Assembly: GCF_900177045.1 (NCBI RefSeq)
Contig: NZ_LT841358.1
Coordinates: 1,079,396 to 1,143,395, forward strand
DNA length: 64,000 nucleotides
Origin: Candidatus Nitrosotalea okcheonensis
GTDB taxonomy: Archaea; Thermoproteota; Nitrososphaeria; Nitrososphaerales; Nitrosopumilaceae
Direction of reading: 5' to 3'
Of this stretch, positions 7,406-14,939 are shown piece by piece. The position numbers and the translations under genes are program-made. The notes beneath the pieces were generated by a model. It made no database searches. It saw only the letters and a list, made by a program, of their open reading frames with translations, and was not told the origin of the DNA. Each line of letters opens with the position of its first letter. Within the stretch, counting starts at the first letter, position 1.

Positions 7406-7489
7406 CGCGGGGAGTGGGATTCGAACCCACGGGTCCTTACGGACATGGGATTAGCAATCCCACGCCCTACCAGGCTAGGCGACCCCCGC
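7406..7489 (-). tRNA. tRNA-Ser (GCT)
   Basis: Read on the minus strand: acceptor GCGGGGG pairs with TCCCCGC, discriminator G; anticodon arm GGGATTGCTAATCCC gives anticodon GCT; the long variable arm (ATGTCCGTAAGGACCC, itself a hairpin) is the class II mark of tRNA-Ser; T-arm GTGGG-TTCGAAT-CCCAC is perfect. It decodes AGC/AGU. No intron. Confidence 0.97.
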
Positions 7490-7551
7490 ACGATGTTGCT
7501 GAAATTTAAACTGTTATTATAACTTTGGAACCAAATCTGGAATGAATTTCC

Positions 7552-8298
7552 TTATTCTTCGCCAAAACGTTTGTAGTTTTCCACAAGATCCTTGAGGTGA
7601 ATTTTCTCCCCGCCTACAATCTTCAAATCCACTTTGATTTTGCCTTTCTCAATAGTAATAATATTGTATGTGTTATCAAAGAGTCCCCTCATTCTTTCAG
7701 AAGATACAGTTCCGGCATTTGCTATAGATAAATTTCCAAAATTCCAAAACCATGGCCTGTGCTTGTGGCCACATATTACAAGGTCTATCTTGCTTGCAAG
7801 TGCAGTACGCAGTGCATCTCCAGAATCTATTACAGTTACCCTATCATTTCCAGTATCAGGAACGCCGATCAGATGATGATGCATTGCAAGTATCTTGGTC
7901 TTGTTTTCATATTTTTTCATGGTTCTCTCCAGCCACAGGTTCTGTCTATACCCTATCTCGCCCTCATCTCGATCAGGTCTTGCAGTACCAAGTGTTACAA
8001 GTATTGTATCATCATCTAGTTCATTTACAGAATCAAAAGGAAAGAACTTTTTGAAGAGAAGATATCCCGTGTTTCTATAATCATGATTTCCACTCATTGC
8101 AATTATCTTTTCAGTATCAAACTGAGAGAACTTGGCTTTGCATTTTTCATATTCCTTGAGTAGTCCCTCATTTGTGAGATCACCAGTTGCTACAATAACA
8201 GACGGTTTGAGTTGATTTATCTCTTCCACTGCGATATCAAAGGTTTCCTCTTTGAATTGAGCCCCAACATGAACATCTGAAATCTGTACTATCTTCAT
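7552..8298 (-). CDS. Calcineurin-like metallophosphoesterase
   Basis: About 248 residues from ATG at 8298. All motifs are present in order: DVH (DxH) near residue 9, GD, GNHD, a late H in MHHH and GHKH. These bind the two metals of the family. The size and layout are those of CpdA/YfcE-like phosphodiesterases that cut cyclic nucleotides or other phosphodiesters. The substrate is not shown by sequence. It runs divergently from the isocitrate/isopropylmalate dehydrogenase gene. Confidence 0.85.
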   Translation of the reverse strand: MKIVQISDVHVGAQFKEETFDIAVEEINQLKPSVIVATGDLTNEGLLKEYEKCKAKFSQFDTEKIIAMSGNHDYRNTGYLLFKKFFPFDSVNELDDDTILVTLGTARPDRDEGEIGYRQNLWLERTMKKYENKTKILAMHHHLIGVPDTGNDRVTVIDSGDALRTALASKIDLVICGHKHRPWFWNFGNLSIANAGTVSSERMRGLFDNTYNIITIEKGKIKVDLKIVGGEKIHLKDLVENYKRFGEE

Positions 8299-8408
8299 CA
8301 ACAAGGTCTCCTATCAATGATGGGTTTAAGCTTTAGCATTATACAATAAATTTTGCAAGTAATTTTCTAGTTAGAATTAAATATGTAGATACTACAATCC
8401 CGCCTGAT

Positions 8409-9437
8409 TTGGGAAAAAAGGCTGCAATAATCAGAGGAGATGGTATTGGCCCAGAAATTGTTGATTCAATGTTAAAGGTATTGAAGGCATGTAACACTCA
8501 AACTGAATTGGTTTTATGCGAAGCAGGATCTGAACAATGGGAAAAATATGGTGGAGAGACATACATTCCAGATGCAACAATGAGTATTCTGGAAAACTCG
8601 GATGCTGGGTTCAAGGGACCTACAACCACAATCCCCAAGCCAAACTCTCCAAGAAGTGTTGCAGTGACACTGCGACAAAAATTTGATCTATATGCAAACA
8701 TCAGACCAATCAAGACATACAAGAGAATAACTCCAGACAAGACATTGGATTTTGTGTGTTTCAGGGAAGCAACTGAGGGGCTCTACACTGGAATTGAATT
8801 CAAGGTATCAGATGATGCTGCAATTGCAATTAGAAAGATCACACGGCAGGGAAGCAGTCGTTTTATCAACTCGGCATTAGCATGGGCAAAAAAATACCAC
8901 ATGAGCAAGTTGGTTGCAGTAACAAAGAGAAACATTCTAAAAATTACCGACGGAATATTCTGGGAAGAAGTGGAAAAGGCATCCAAGGCAAATCCCGGAA
9001 TATCTGTTGAAGAATTATACATAGACAACATGACCCAACAACTGGTCATAAAACCAGAGCAGTTCAACGGCTCTGTCTTGATAAGCACTAACCTCTTTAT
9101 GGACATAATATCAGAATTGGCATCAGGCATAATTGGATCCATTGGATTGGTTTACTCTGCAAACATGGGAGACAAGTTTGCCATGTTTGAGGCTGCTCAT
9201 GGAAGTGCACCGTCATTCAAGGGACTAAACAAGGTAAATCCAACTGCTGCCGTATTATCAGGAGCATGGATGACAGAATATCTTGGTGAGACACACATCA
9301 GAGATGCAATATTTGCTGCCACAGATCAGGTAATCAATGAAGGCAAGTATGTTACATTTGACATTGGTGGGAGTGCGACCACTACACAAATGACTGATGC
9401 AATAATAGAGATTGCAAAACAGAAACTACGAAAATAG
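8409..9437 (+). CDS. Isocitrate/isopropylmalate dehydrogenase family protein (probably isocitrate dehydrogenase)
   Basis: 342 residues from a TTG start. The beta-decarboxylating dehydrogenase pattern is complete: GDGIGPEIV at the start, the substrate-binding TLRQKFDLYANIRPIK, a Tyr in EGLYTGIE and the C-terminal FEAAHGSAP dinucleotide loop. Length and the SPRSVAVTLRQ loop fit the short archaeal isocitrate dehydrogenase/homoisocitrate group better than the leucine-pathway LeuB, but the family cannot be split safely by eye. It would supply 2-oxoglutarate in the TCA branch. It converges with, and overlaps by 12 bp, the cupredoxin-like gene. Confidence 0.85.
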   Translation: MGKKAAIIRGDGIGPEIVDSMLKVLKACNTQTELVLCEAGSEQWEKYGGETYIPDATMSILENSDAGFKGPTTTIPKPNSPRSVAVTLRQKFDLYANIRPIKTYKRITPDKTLDFVCFREATEGLYTGIEFKVSDDAAIAIRKITRQGSSRFINSALAWAKKYHMSKLVAVTKRNILKITDGIFWEEVEKASKANPGISVEELYIDNMTQQLVIKPEQFNGSVLISTNLFMDIISELASGIIGSIGLVYSANMGDKFAMFEAAHGSAPSFKGLNKVNPTAAVLSGAWMTEYLGETHIRDAIFAATDQVINEGKYVTFDIGGSATTTQMTDAIIEIAKQKLRK

Positions 9438-10334
9438 GATAGCATTCAGCCTAGATTTTACAAAGACTATGACAGACATTATTGATGCAATCAAAACAAT
9501 AAATGATGCAGAACCAAACTCTGGAACACTTGCAGTGTTGTCATTAAGAGTAAAGTTTGAATGAATGATTGGCAGAGGTTGATTCTGAACTAGGGGAGAA
9601 GATGATGGTGGGATCGATATTAGATCAAGTGACCTGTCATCGTTTGCATTCATGTCACCTGCAGTATTGGCAGAATTTGCATCAAAGAATAGTCGGTATT
9701 GTCCATTTGGAACATTACTCCATACAAATGCTACAGGAACACTATGTTTTGCAGGAACATCTAGTTTGACAAAATTATTGTAAAAAAGTGAGGATTGATT
9801 TGTTATTTTTAGTGTGAATATTATAGAATGTGCGTCAGCGTTTCCTGTATTTTGAATCTGTTTTGTTATTACAATACCATTTGAGGTATAGTTTTGTTTT
9901 TCAACTTTGAGAGAATCAGGAACCCAGGAAAGTTCAGCATGCGAAAATCCATTTGATACTACAACCAGTCCAGAGGGCCATGTGTCAGTCTTGTCATAAT
10001 ATTGATACTTTCCAACAGAACCAAAGAACTGTGTAAATGAATGCCCAGGCAGTATGATTCCGCTATCAAAGACTCCTTGTGGACCATAGTTTGATGTTCC
10101 AGTAGTAACAGTATGTGTCCTATTATCCCGATTTGTCCAAGTAACTGTATCTCCGACAGAGACATTTACCTGAAATGGATTATAGCATGAGAGATTAGGC
10201 ATGCAATGATTTGCAGTTCCATTTACTATAATCACTTGTGCGTCATATGCCTGTACACTTGGAAACCACATAGAATAGAAAATTGCAGTCACGGTTACAG
10301 CACAAATCAGATGATAAAATCTCAACAATGTCAA
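9426..10334 (-). CDS. Secreted cupredoxin-like protein with PEFG-type C-terminal anchor; copper site degenerate
   Basis: 302 residues: signal peptide, a plastocyanin-like fold (DAQVIIVNG...VSVGDTVTWTNRDNRTHTVTTG...GKYQYYDKTDTWPSGLVVV), a CARDB-like beta domain (~130-225) and the anchor SVPEFGSASFIVLIASI + basic tail. The first copper ligand His (RTHTV) is present, but the usual Y-x-C-x-x-H-x-x-M run is YQYYDKTDTWPSG, so Cys, His and Met ligands are gone. The domain probably no longer binds type 1 copper. PEFG is a sorting or anchoring motif described in Thaumarchaeota exported proteins. Confidence 0.85.
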   Translation of the reverse strand: MTLLRFYHLICAVTVTAIFYSMWFPSVQAYDAQVIIVNGTANHCMPNLSCYNPFQVNVSVGDTVTWTNRDNRTHTVTTGTSNYGPQGVFDSGIILPGHSFTQFFGSVGKYQYYDKTDTWPSGLVVVSNGFSHAELSWVPDSLKVEKQNYTSNGIVITKQIQNTGNADAHSIIFTLKITNQSSLFYNNFVKLDVPAKHSVPVAFVWSNVPNGQYRLFFDANSANTAGDMNANDDRSLDLISIPPSSSPLVQNQPLPIIHSNFTLNDNTASVPEFGSASFIVLIASIMSVIVFVKSRLNAILFS

Positions 10335-10384
10335 CTTCTCTCCTTTACAGATAAACTAAGTGTACTTTTTGTAAGAAAATCATA

Positions 10385-10921
10385 TTAGGGTTTGTTTCTT
10401 GTACATTCTATTACAATCAATTCTTCATAAAATAATTTCTTTTTTGCGGCGATTTTAACATCAAAACCAAGAGACGTGGATAATTGTATCAAGGAGTCAT
10501 ACTTTGCAAGAGAAGAGGTAAGAAATACCATCTTACCGCTTTTTTCAATTCTCTGGCTAGCAGATTTTATTATCATACTTGGGATCTCTATACCATCATG
10601 CAGACCATCTACTGCAGGATCAAACAATTTATCAGATGGTAGATATGGTAGGTTACACACAATCAGATCAAAACTAGTATTCAGTGCATCAGCTGCATTG
10701 CAACAGATGCAGTTGTCAATTGTTGCATGTGTCTTGACTAGCGCAGCAATGTTAATATCAGTTGCAACAACAAGTGTAAAATTTTTTGATAAAGTATCTG
10801 CGAGAATTCCAGAGCCTGTTCCAATGTCAAGTGCAGACTTGCCTGTTTTGTTTTTTAAATAATCAGAAAAGAAGATCGAATCCTCTGCTGGCACATAGTA
10901 ATTACTGGATTCTTTTTGCAA
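10385..10921 (-). CDS. HemK/Mtq2-like N5-glutamine methyltransferase
   Basis: 178 residues, class I methyltransferase with the SAM loop DIGTGSGILAD, acidic D in TDIN, and NLPYLP, the (N/D)PPY-type catalytic motif of HemK enzymes. Short archaeal/eukaryotic members (Mtq2) methylate the GGQ glutamine of release factor aRF1, which fits its place among translation genes. Its start overlaps the end of rsmA by 20 bp. Confidence 0.82.
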   Translation of the reverse strand: MQKESSNYYVPAEDSIFFSDYLKNKTGKSALDIGTGSGILADTLSKNFTLVVATDINIAALVKTHATIDNCICCNAADALNTSFDLIVCNLPYLPSDKLFDPAVDGLHDGIEIPSMIIKSASQRIEKSGKMVFLTSSLAKYDSLIQLSTSLGFDVKIAAKKKLFYEELIVIECTRNKP

Positions 10922-11603
10922 TTTCTATTATCTCACCATCAGGTATTTCTTCAAGTCTTTTATCTGAGTCAATCTCTATTCCCATTTTTTTTCCAATGTT
11001 ACGTATGGTCTTTCTTTTAAATGAAAATAGCTTGTTTACGGCATGTACTGTTTGACTTGAGAGTACATGCTTTTGGATAATAGATAACACAATTGAATCA
11101 ACCTTTGGAGGTGGTCTAAAGTTTGTGTTTTTTACATCCATGATGTTTTCAATATCAAGACAATAGTTTGCAAGAACTGATATGGCCCGTCTTTCCTTGC
11201 CATTTTTTTTGGTTAGCTTTTGGGCAAACTCCTTTTGTACCATTACAATAGCACGCTTGAATTTTCTTTGAACAAGCCATTCTATGGCAGTTCTGCTCTC
11301 AGAGTAGGGAAGATTTGAGACAAGAATGGTAAATTCTATACTTTTCTTGAAAGCATCACCCTCTTCCAAGACTAGATTTGGAATATGTGATAGAGTATTC
11401 CTTGCTTGCGAATACAGAAGTGGGTCTTTTTCTACAGAGATTACCTGTTTTGCATCTCGGCAGAGCGGCAATGTCAGGATACCATGGCCTGTTCCTATCT
11501 CAAGGACAATGTCATCTTTTGTTATACCAGCAGAATCAATTATTGATTTTACGATTGATTGTGTTATTAGGAAATGTTGCCCTAGAGACCTGCGTTTGAT
11601 CAT
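10902..11603 (-). CDS. rsmA: 16S rRNA dimethyladenosine transferase (KsgA/Dim1)
   Basis: 233 residues. Signature blocks: LGQHFL at the start, EIGTGHGILT SAM loop, SVEKD, NLPYSES catalytic motif, and the FRPPPKVDS block specific for this family. It dimethylates two adjacent adenines in the 3' hairpin of 16S rRNA during 30S maturation. It overlaps DUF655 upstream by 4 bp and the Mtq2-like gene downstream, forming a tight translation operon. Confidence 0.95.
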   Translation of the reverse strand: MIKRRSLGQHFLITQSIVKSIIDSAGITKDDIVLEIGTGHGILTLPLCRDAKQVISVEKDPLLYSQARNTLSHIPNLVLEEGDAFKKSIEFTILVSNLPYSESRTAIEWLVQRKFKRAIVMVQKEFAQKLTKKNGKERRAISVLANYCLDIENIMDVKNTNFRPPPKVDSIVLSIIQKHVLSSQTVHAVNKLFSFKRKTIRNIGKKMGIEIDSDKRLEEIPDGEIIEIAKRIQ

Positions 11604-12160
11604 TTTCTAACAAAGAGACTCATCCTTGTTTCCCCCGTTATCTCTTCGATGATTCTCTTTGCAATTTGTTTTGCTGGTTCTTTTAGTCCAACTCTTTCCT
11701 GCAAGTCCTTAAAGTCGGTAAATTTTTTCTTTTCCCTTTCCTCTAGCATTGTCTTCATGTATGTTTTTCCAATTCCAGGTATCAATTCAAGTGCATGAAT
11801 TCTAGGAGTGAGTGGTTGTGCATTGTTGAGATAATCTACAAATCTTTTTTCATTTTGCAATACAATTTTTTCCACTACTGCATTTAGTTCACTCTGTGCA
11901 GAAGATGATATATGTTCATGCTCTAGCCTGCCAAGCACTGAAAGAATTTTTGTTCTGCCTTCTTTTCCTATATAGACTCGTTCTCCAATCTCAAAGGTAG
12001 AATTTGGCATGGCAAGCAGTTCAAGTATGGTCAATCTTTCCTCTCCTATAGCTGTAACAATTATTCCATCTCGTCCTCTTACAGTAGTTGATTTTCCTCT
12101 TGTGACAAAATCTAATACGTATGCGTATTCCTCATACTTCCTAGTTTGAGAATGTTCCAA
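11600..12160 (-). CDS. DUF655 RNA-binding-like protein
   Basis: 186 residues, the usual DUF655 length. N-terminal KYEEYAYVLDFV...GIIVTAIGEERLTILELL is an OB-like beta region; the C-terminus has a helix-hairpin-helix (HALELIPGIGKTYMKTMLEEREKKKFTDFKDLQERV) that would bind nucleic acid. Archaeal genomes keep it in this order between rpoF/rpl21e and rsmA, which points to ribosome assembly or tRNA/rRNA metabolism; the exact role is not known. Confidence 0.88.
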   Translation of the reverse strand: MEHSQTRKYEEYAYVLDFVTRGKSTTVRGRDGIIVTAIGEERLTILELLAMPNSTFEIGERVYIGKEGRTKILSVLGRLEHEHISSSAQSELNAVVEKIVLQNEKRFVDYLNNAQPLTPRIHALELIPGIGKTYMKTMLEEREKKKFTDFKDLQERVGLKEPAKQIAKRIIEEITGETRMSLFVRK

Positions 12161-12180
12161 GATAAACCGTACTCCTAAAC

Positions 12181-12507
12181 TTAAGAGTTCTCCTTGATTA
12201 TCTTTAGCATCTTGTCGAGTGTTTCAGCAAGAATTAGTTTCTTCCAGCCGAAAGTAAATGCTCGCAATTCAGCTTCAGTACTTGGGAGATTATTTACAAT
12301 TTCTACTGCTTCTTCTTCTTGTATGCCACATTCTTTTACAAGTTGCTGCTTGAGTTTCTTTGCAGCCTTGGCATCAATTTTTGAAAACTTTGTAACATAA
12401 TCATATGTCCATCTTTGAATTTGGTCCATTGATTCAGTATCAACTTTTTCCATAATTTCTTTTACTTCTGGAATAGAAATGCCTTGTTTCTTCTTTACTT
12501 CTTCCAT
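12181..12507 (-). CDS. rpoF: RNA polymerase subunit Rpo4 (RpoF)
   Basis: 108 residues with the HRDC-like helical pattern of Rpb4 homologues (MDQIQRWTYDYVTKFSKIDAKAAKKLKQQLV...EEEAVEIVNNLP). Rpo4 with Rpo7 forms the stalk of archaeal RNA polymerase. It directly follows rpl21e, the standard archaeal arrangement, with no gap. Confidence 0.93.
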   Translation of the reverse strand: MEEVKKKQGISIPEVKEIMEKVDTESMDQIQRWTYDYVTKFSKIDAKAAKKLKQQLVKECGIQEEEAVEIVNNLPSTEAELRAFTFGWKKLILAETLDKMLKIIKENS

Positions 12508-12810
12508 CTATGCAACACCAAATGGTTTGATATGGTCTAACCTAGTGATTAAGGTTTTTGACTTGTTACCAAGATTAACTGCAAGTTTCACGGTTCTTCT
12601 GCCTACAGTAGTAACTGTTCCCACCTTTCCATGATATCTGCGATGTGGTAATGCCTTGTGTTGTGAAGGATCTAGTATTACCAAAACTTTGTCACCCACT
12701 GCATATTCTCTTAATAGAAAAGAGACTCCTCTGACCTTATCCTTAGTCATAACGGATCGTGACTTGTGCATAAAGCCGTGTGAACGACCCTTTGGTTTCT
12801 TAGTAGTCAT
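12508..12810 (-). CDS. rpl21e: Ribosomal protein L21e
   Basis: 100 residues, basic, with the L21e blocks RSHGFMHKSRSVMTKDKVRG and YAVGDKVLVILDPSQHKALPHRRYHGKVGTV split around the SH3-like core. A 50S protein near the central protuberance. It leads the operon rpl21e-rpoF-DUF655-rsmA-mtq2. Confidence 0.96.
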   Translation of the reverse strand: MTTKKPKGRSHGFMHKSRSVMTKDKVRGVSFLLREYAVGDKVLVILDPSQHKALPHRRYHGKVGTVTTVGRRTVKLAVNLGNKSKTLITRLDHIKPFGVA

Positions 12811-12918
12811 TAATTGTTAAGACTTGAGATGACCATAATTTAACACTTACTGGGTATAAAATAAAAATTAGACGGCATGGAAGATGATACTTCCATCCGG
12901 GAAACAATGATGAAAAGC

Positions 12919-13917
12919 CTATTCTTCAGGCTCTTCTTTCTTTTTCTTCTTGGTCTCATCCTCTGGATCTGCAACACCGCCTTCGGTTAGTGTGTAGAGA
13001 ACCTCTTGTTCTGGATGGTGAGGACTGTCAACCATTCTGGCAATTCTCTTCTTACCTGATTTCTTGAGGTAAACACGATATGTTGAGGCATGTGCTACAA
13101 CGTTTCCTCCTACAGGTCTTGTTGGATCACCGAAGAATTGGTCAGGTGATGACTGGACTTGGTTTGTCGCTATTGCTGCCACATTGTATGTTTCAGCAGT
13201 TCTTGAAAGCAGATGCATGAATTTGTTTAATCTCTGTTGCCTTACAGAAAGAGTGCCCCTGCCAAGGAATTCGGCTCTGAAAAGGCCTACTGCAGAGTCT
13301 ACAATAATTAATTTTATTTTATTTTCTTCAATTACAGGACCTGCCTCTTGTAAGATCAATTCCTGATGAGCACTATTGTATGCTCTTGCCACCATAATTC
13401 TGTCAAGAATTTTTTCTGGATCAAGACCCTTTGCTTTTGCAATTGAAACAATTCTTTCGGGTCTGAATGTATGTTCAGTGTCTATGTACAACACCCCACC
13501 GTCAAGTCCACCTTCTTCTTTTGGTTTTTGAACAGTCACACATACAGTATGACAAAGTTGTGTCTTGCCAGCACCAAATTCACCATAAACTTCGGTTACG
13601 GCTTGTGTCTCAATTCCGCCATCAAATAGAGTATCAAGTGCATTAGTTCCAGTTGTGATCTTTCCTATATCCTGTCTTCTTTTATAGATCTCAGTTGCTG
13701 AAACAAATTCTTTAGCAATTTGACCGTTATCAATTAGCTGTTGTCTCGCTTTGTTTACCAGATTTACAGCAGCATCAAGATCCATACCAGTGATTTCCGA
13801 TATGTCTACTGGTCCTCTTACAACAAGATCCAATATGTTATGGATTCCTGCATCGCTTAGCTTCTTGGAAGTTACTGGGCCTACCCCATCTAGATTTTCT
13901 AATCTTAAATCGTCCAT
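12919..13917 (-). CDS. radA: DNA repair and recombination protein RadA
   Basis: 332 residues. N-terminal helix-hairpin-helix (LDGVGPVTSKKLSDAGI), polymerisation motif region near FVSATEIY, Walker A GEFGAGKTQ, Walker B LIIVDSAVG, loop L1 LGRGTLSVRQQRLN and ATP-cap/L2 region TNQVQSSPDQFFGDPTRPVGG are all present. The C-terminus ends in an acidic/lysine tail typical of this group. It forms filaments on ssDNA for strand exchange. Transcribed alone, with an 800-bp intergenic region upstream. Confidence 0.97.
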   Translation of the reverse strand: MDDLRLENLDGVGPVTSKKLSDAGIHNILDLVVRGPVDISEITGMDLDAAVNLVNKARQQLIDNGQIAKEFVSATEIYKRRQDIGKITTGTNALDTLFDGGIETQAVTEVYGEFGAGKTQLCHTVCVTVQKPKEEGGLDGGVLYIDTEHTFRPERIVSIAKAKGLDPEKILDRIMVARAYNSAHQELILQEAGPVIEENKIKLIIVDSAVGLFRAEFLGRGTLSVRQQRLNKFMHLLSRTAETYNVAAIATNQVQSSPDQFFGDPTRPVGGNVVAHASTYRVYLKKSGKKRIARMVDSPHHPEQEVLYTLTEGGVADPEDETKKKKKEEPEE

Positions 13918-14302
13918 CTTACCGTATGGTACAGTACCAGTACCTTATAAAGGAATCCTTTGATGAAATTGTTACCTTCTCGGTGGTTTTTTTTGACTGT
14001 TAGTTTAGGTTAGTAGATTAATCCTTCTGTCTTATAACAAAAAACAGATCGTCAATGTTATTGCAGTTTTCCTAAAATAACATAATTACCATAGTTAGAC
14101 CACCAAAAGTTGGTTTGCGTTTATGACAGGATAACTACATGTCATATACAAAAACCACGTTAAGAAGTCAGATCAGATTTATGATTTGTTGCCTTTTGTA
14201 TTAATGCAATTCATTTGTTTGGATCTGAATAACATTTCTGTTTCCAAGACAAAAAAAGATAATTTTTTTATTAAAAATTCCAGTAACATAGTTAATCGAG
14301 TC

Positions 14303-14405
14303 TTTTATACGGCAAAAACCAATTACGAGTGGAACCGTGGATGTGTCTTCCTAGTGCACGATCACACCATCACTATGACACAAGTCCCTAATATCCACGG
14401 TTTCA
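14303..14405 (+). ncRNA. Candidate small structured RNA with its own TATA box
   Basis: TTTTATAC at 14303-14310 places initiation near 14331. From there three nested stems pair exactly: AACCGTGGAT (14333-14342) with ATCCACGGTT (14393-14402), GTGTC (14343-14347) with GACAC (14377-14381), TAGTG (14352-14356) with CACTA (14371-14375). An 11-nt one-sided loop (AAGTCCCTAAT) is left single stranded, and a T-rich run follows. It is not a tRNA, 5S or recognisable C/D box RNA. No convincing protein frame covers it. Confidence 0.5.
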
Positions 14406-14520
14406 TTGTGTTTATTTTATAGATACAACCATGGCGTGGTATTAATACATCAAGACATATTTGCCAGTTCAAAATGAACGAACACATTCTTTTCAATGCA
14501 TACCACATAGTAAATAATGC

Positions 14521-14581
14521 AGATTCTATACTGGCGGTGGTTCTTTTGGGCTCAACCCCAAAAGGGCAACCGCTAGAATCT
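14521..14581. ncRNA. Long imperfect hairpin, possible RNA or terminator
   Basis: AGATTCTA (14521-14528) pairs with TAGAATCT (14574-14581), then GCGGT with ACCGC, and TTTTGGG with CCCAAAA around the loop CTCAAC, about 24 bp in all, with a 5-nt bulge (TACTG) on one side only. On the plus strand a T-run follows, which suggests a terminator; on the minus strand a TATA-like TATATTTAAC lies about 75 bp upstream. The strand is therefore undecided. Confidence 0.45.
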
Positions 14582-14708
14582 GATATTTTTTTATTTACAA
14601 AGACAACCTGTTTGCGGTCATATTGACAAACTATCAACGAGACTCTCAGACAGGTTAAATATAGAAAATCAATGATTCAATAGATAGATACAGATAACTT
14701 GCAAAATT

Positions 14709-14888
14709 CTACTTTCTTCTTCGTTGACCGGGTTTGTTTTGACCGGGGACTCTTTTTAGGACGAATCTTTTTCTAAAATTATCCTTGTTTCGTGTAATGG
14801 ATATTGTTCCATGTCTTTCCCGTGATGGAACTTTAGGAGTTTGTCCTCTTACTTTTCCTGCTTTAGTAAGCGATCCGTGAGTTGGCAC
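14709..14888 (-). CDS. rps30e: Ribosomal protein S30e
   Basis: 59 residues from a GTG start, very basic: PTHGSLTKAGKVRGQTPK at the N-terminus and RKRFVLKRVPGQNKPGQRRRK at the end, the two diagnostic S30e blocks. It is a small 30S subunit protein. The GTG start and short length make it easy to miss. It lies directly downstream of nothing obvious and 50 bp before the radical-SAM gene on the same strand. Confidence 0.93.
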   Translation of the reverse strand: MPTHGSLTKAGKVRGQTPKVPSRERHGTISITRNKDNFRKRFVLKRVPGQNKPGQRRRK

Positions 14889-14939
14889 AAGTCAACTTTT
14901 ATTTTAATTCAATTTATGTATTTGGTTTTGATAAAAAAC

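Noticed and set aside
14186-14422. A 78-residue plus-strand frame across the structured RNA candidate
   Set aside because: No coding look (hydrophobic and Asn/Ile-rich, no motif), and it runs through the perfect stems at 14333-14402, which explain the sequence better.
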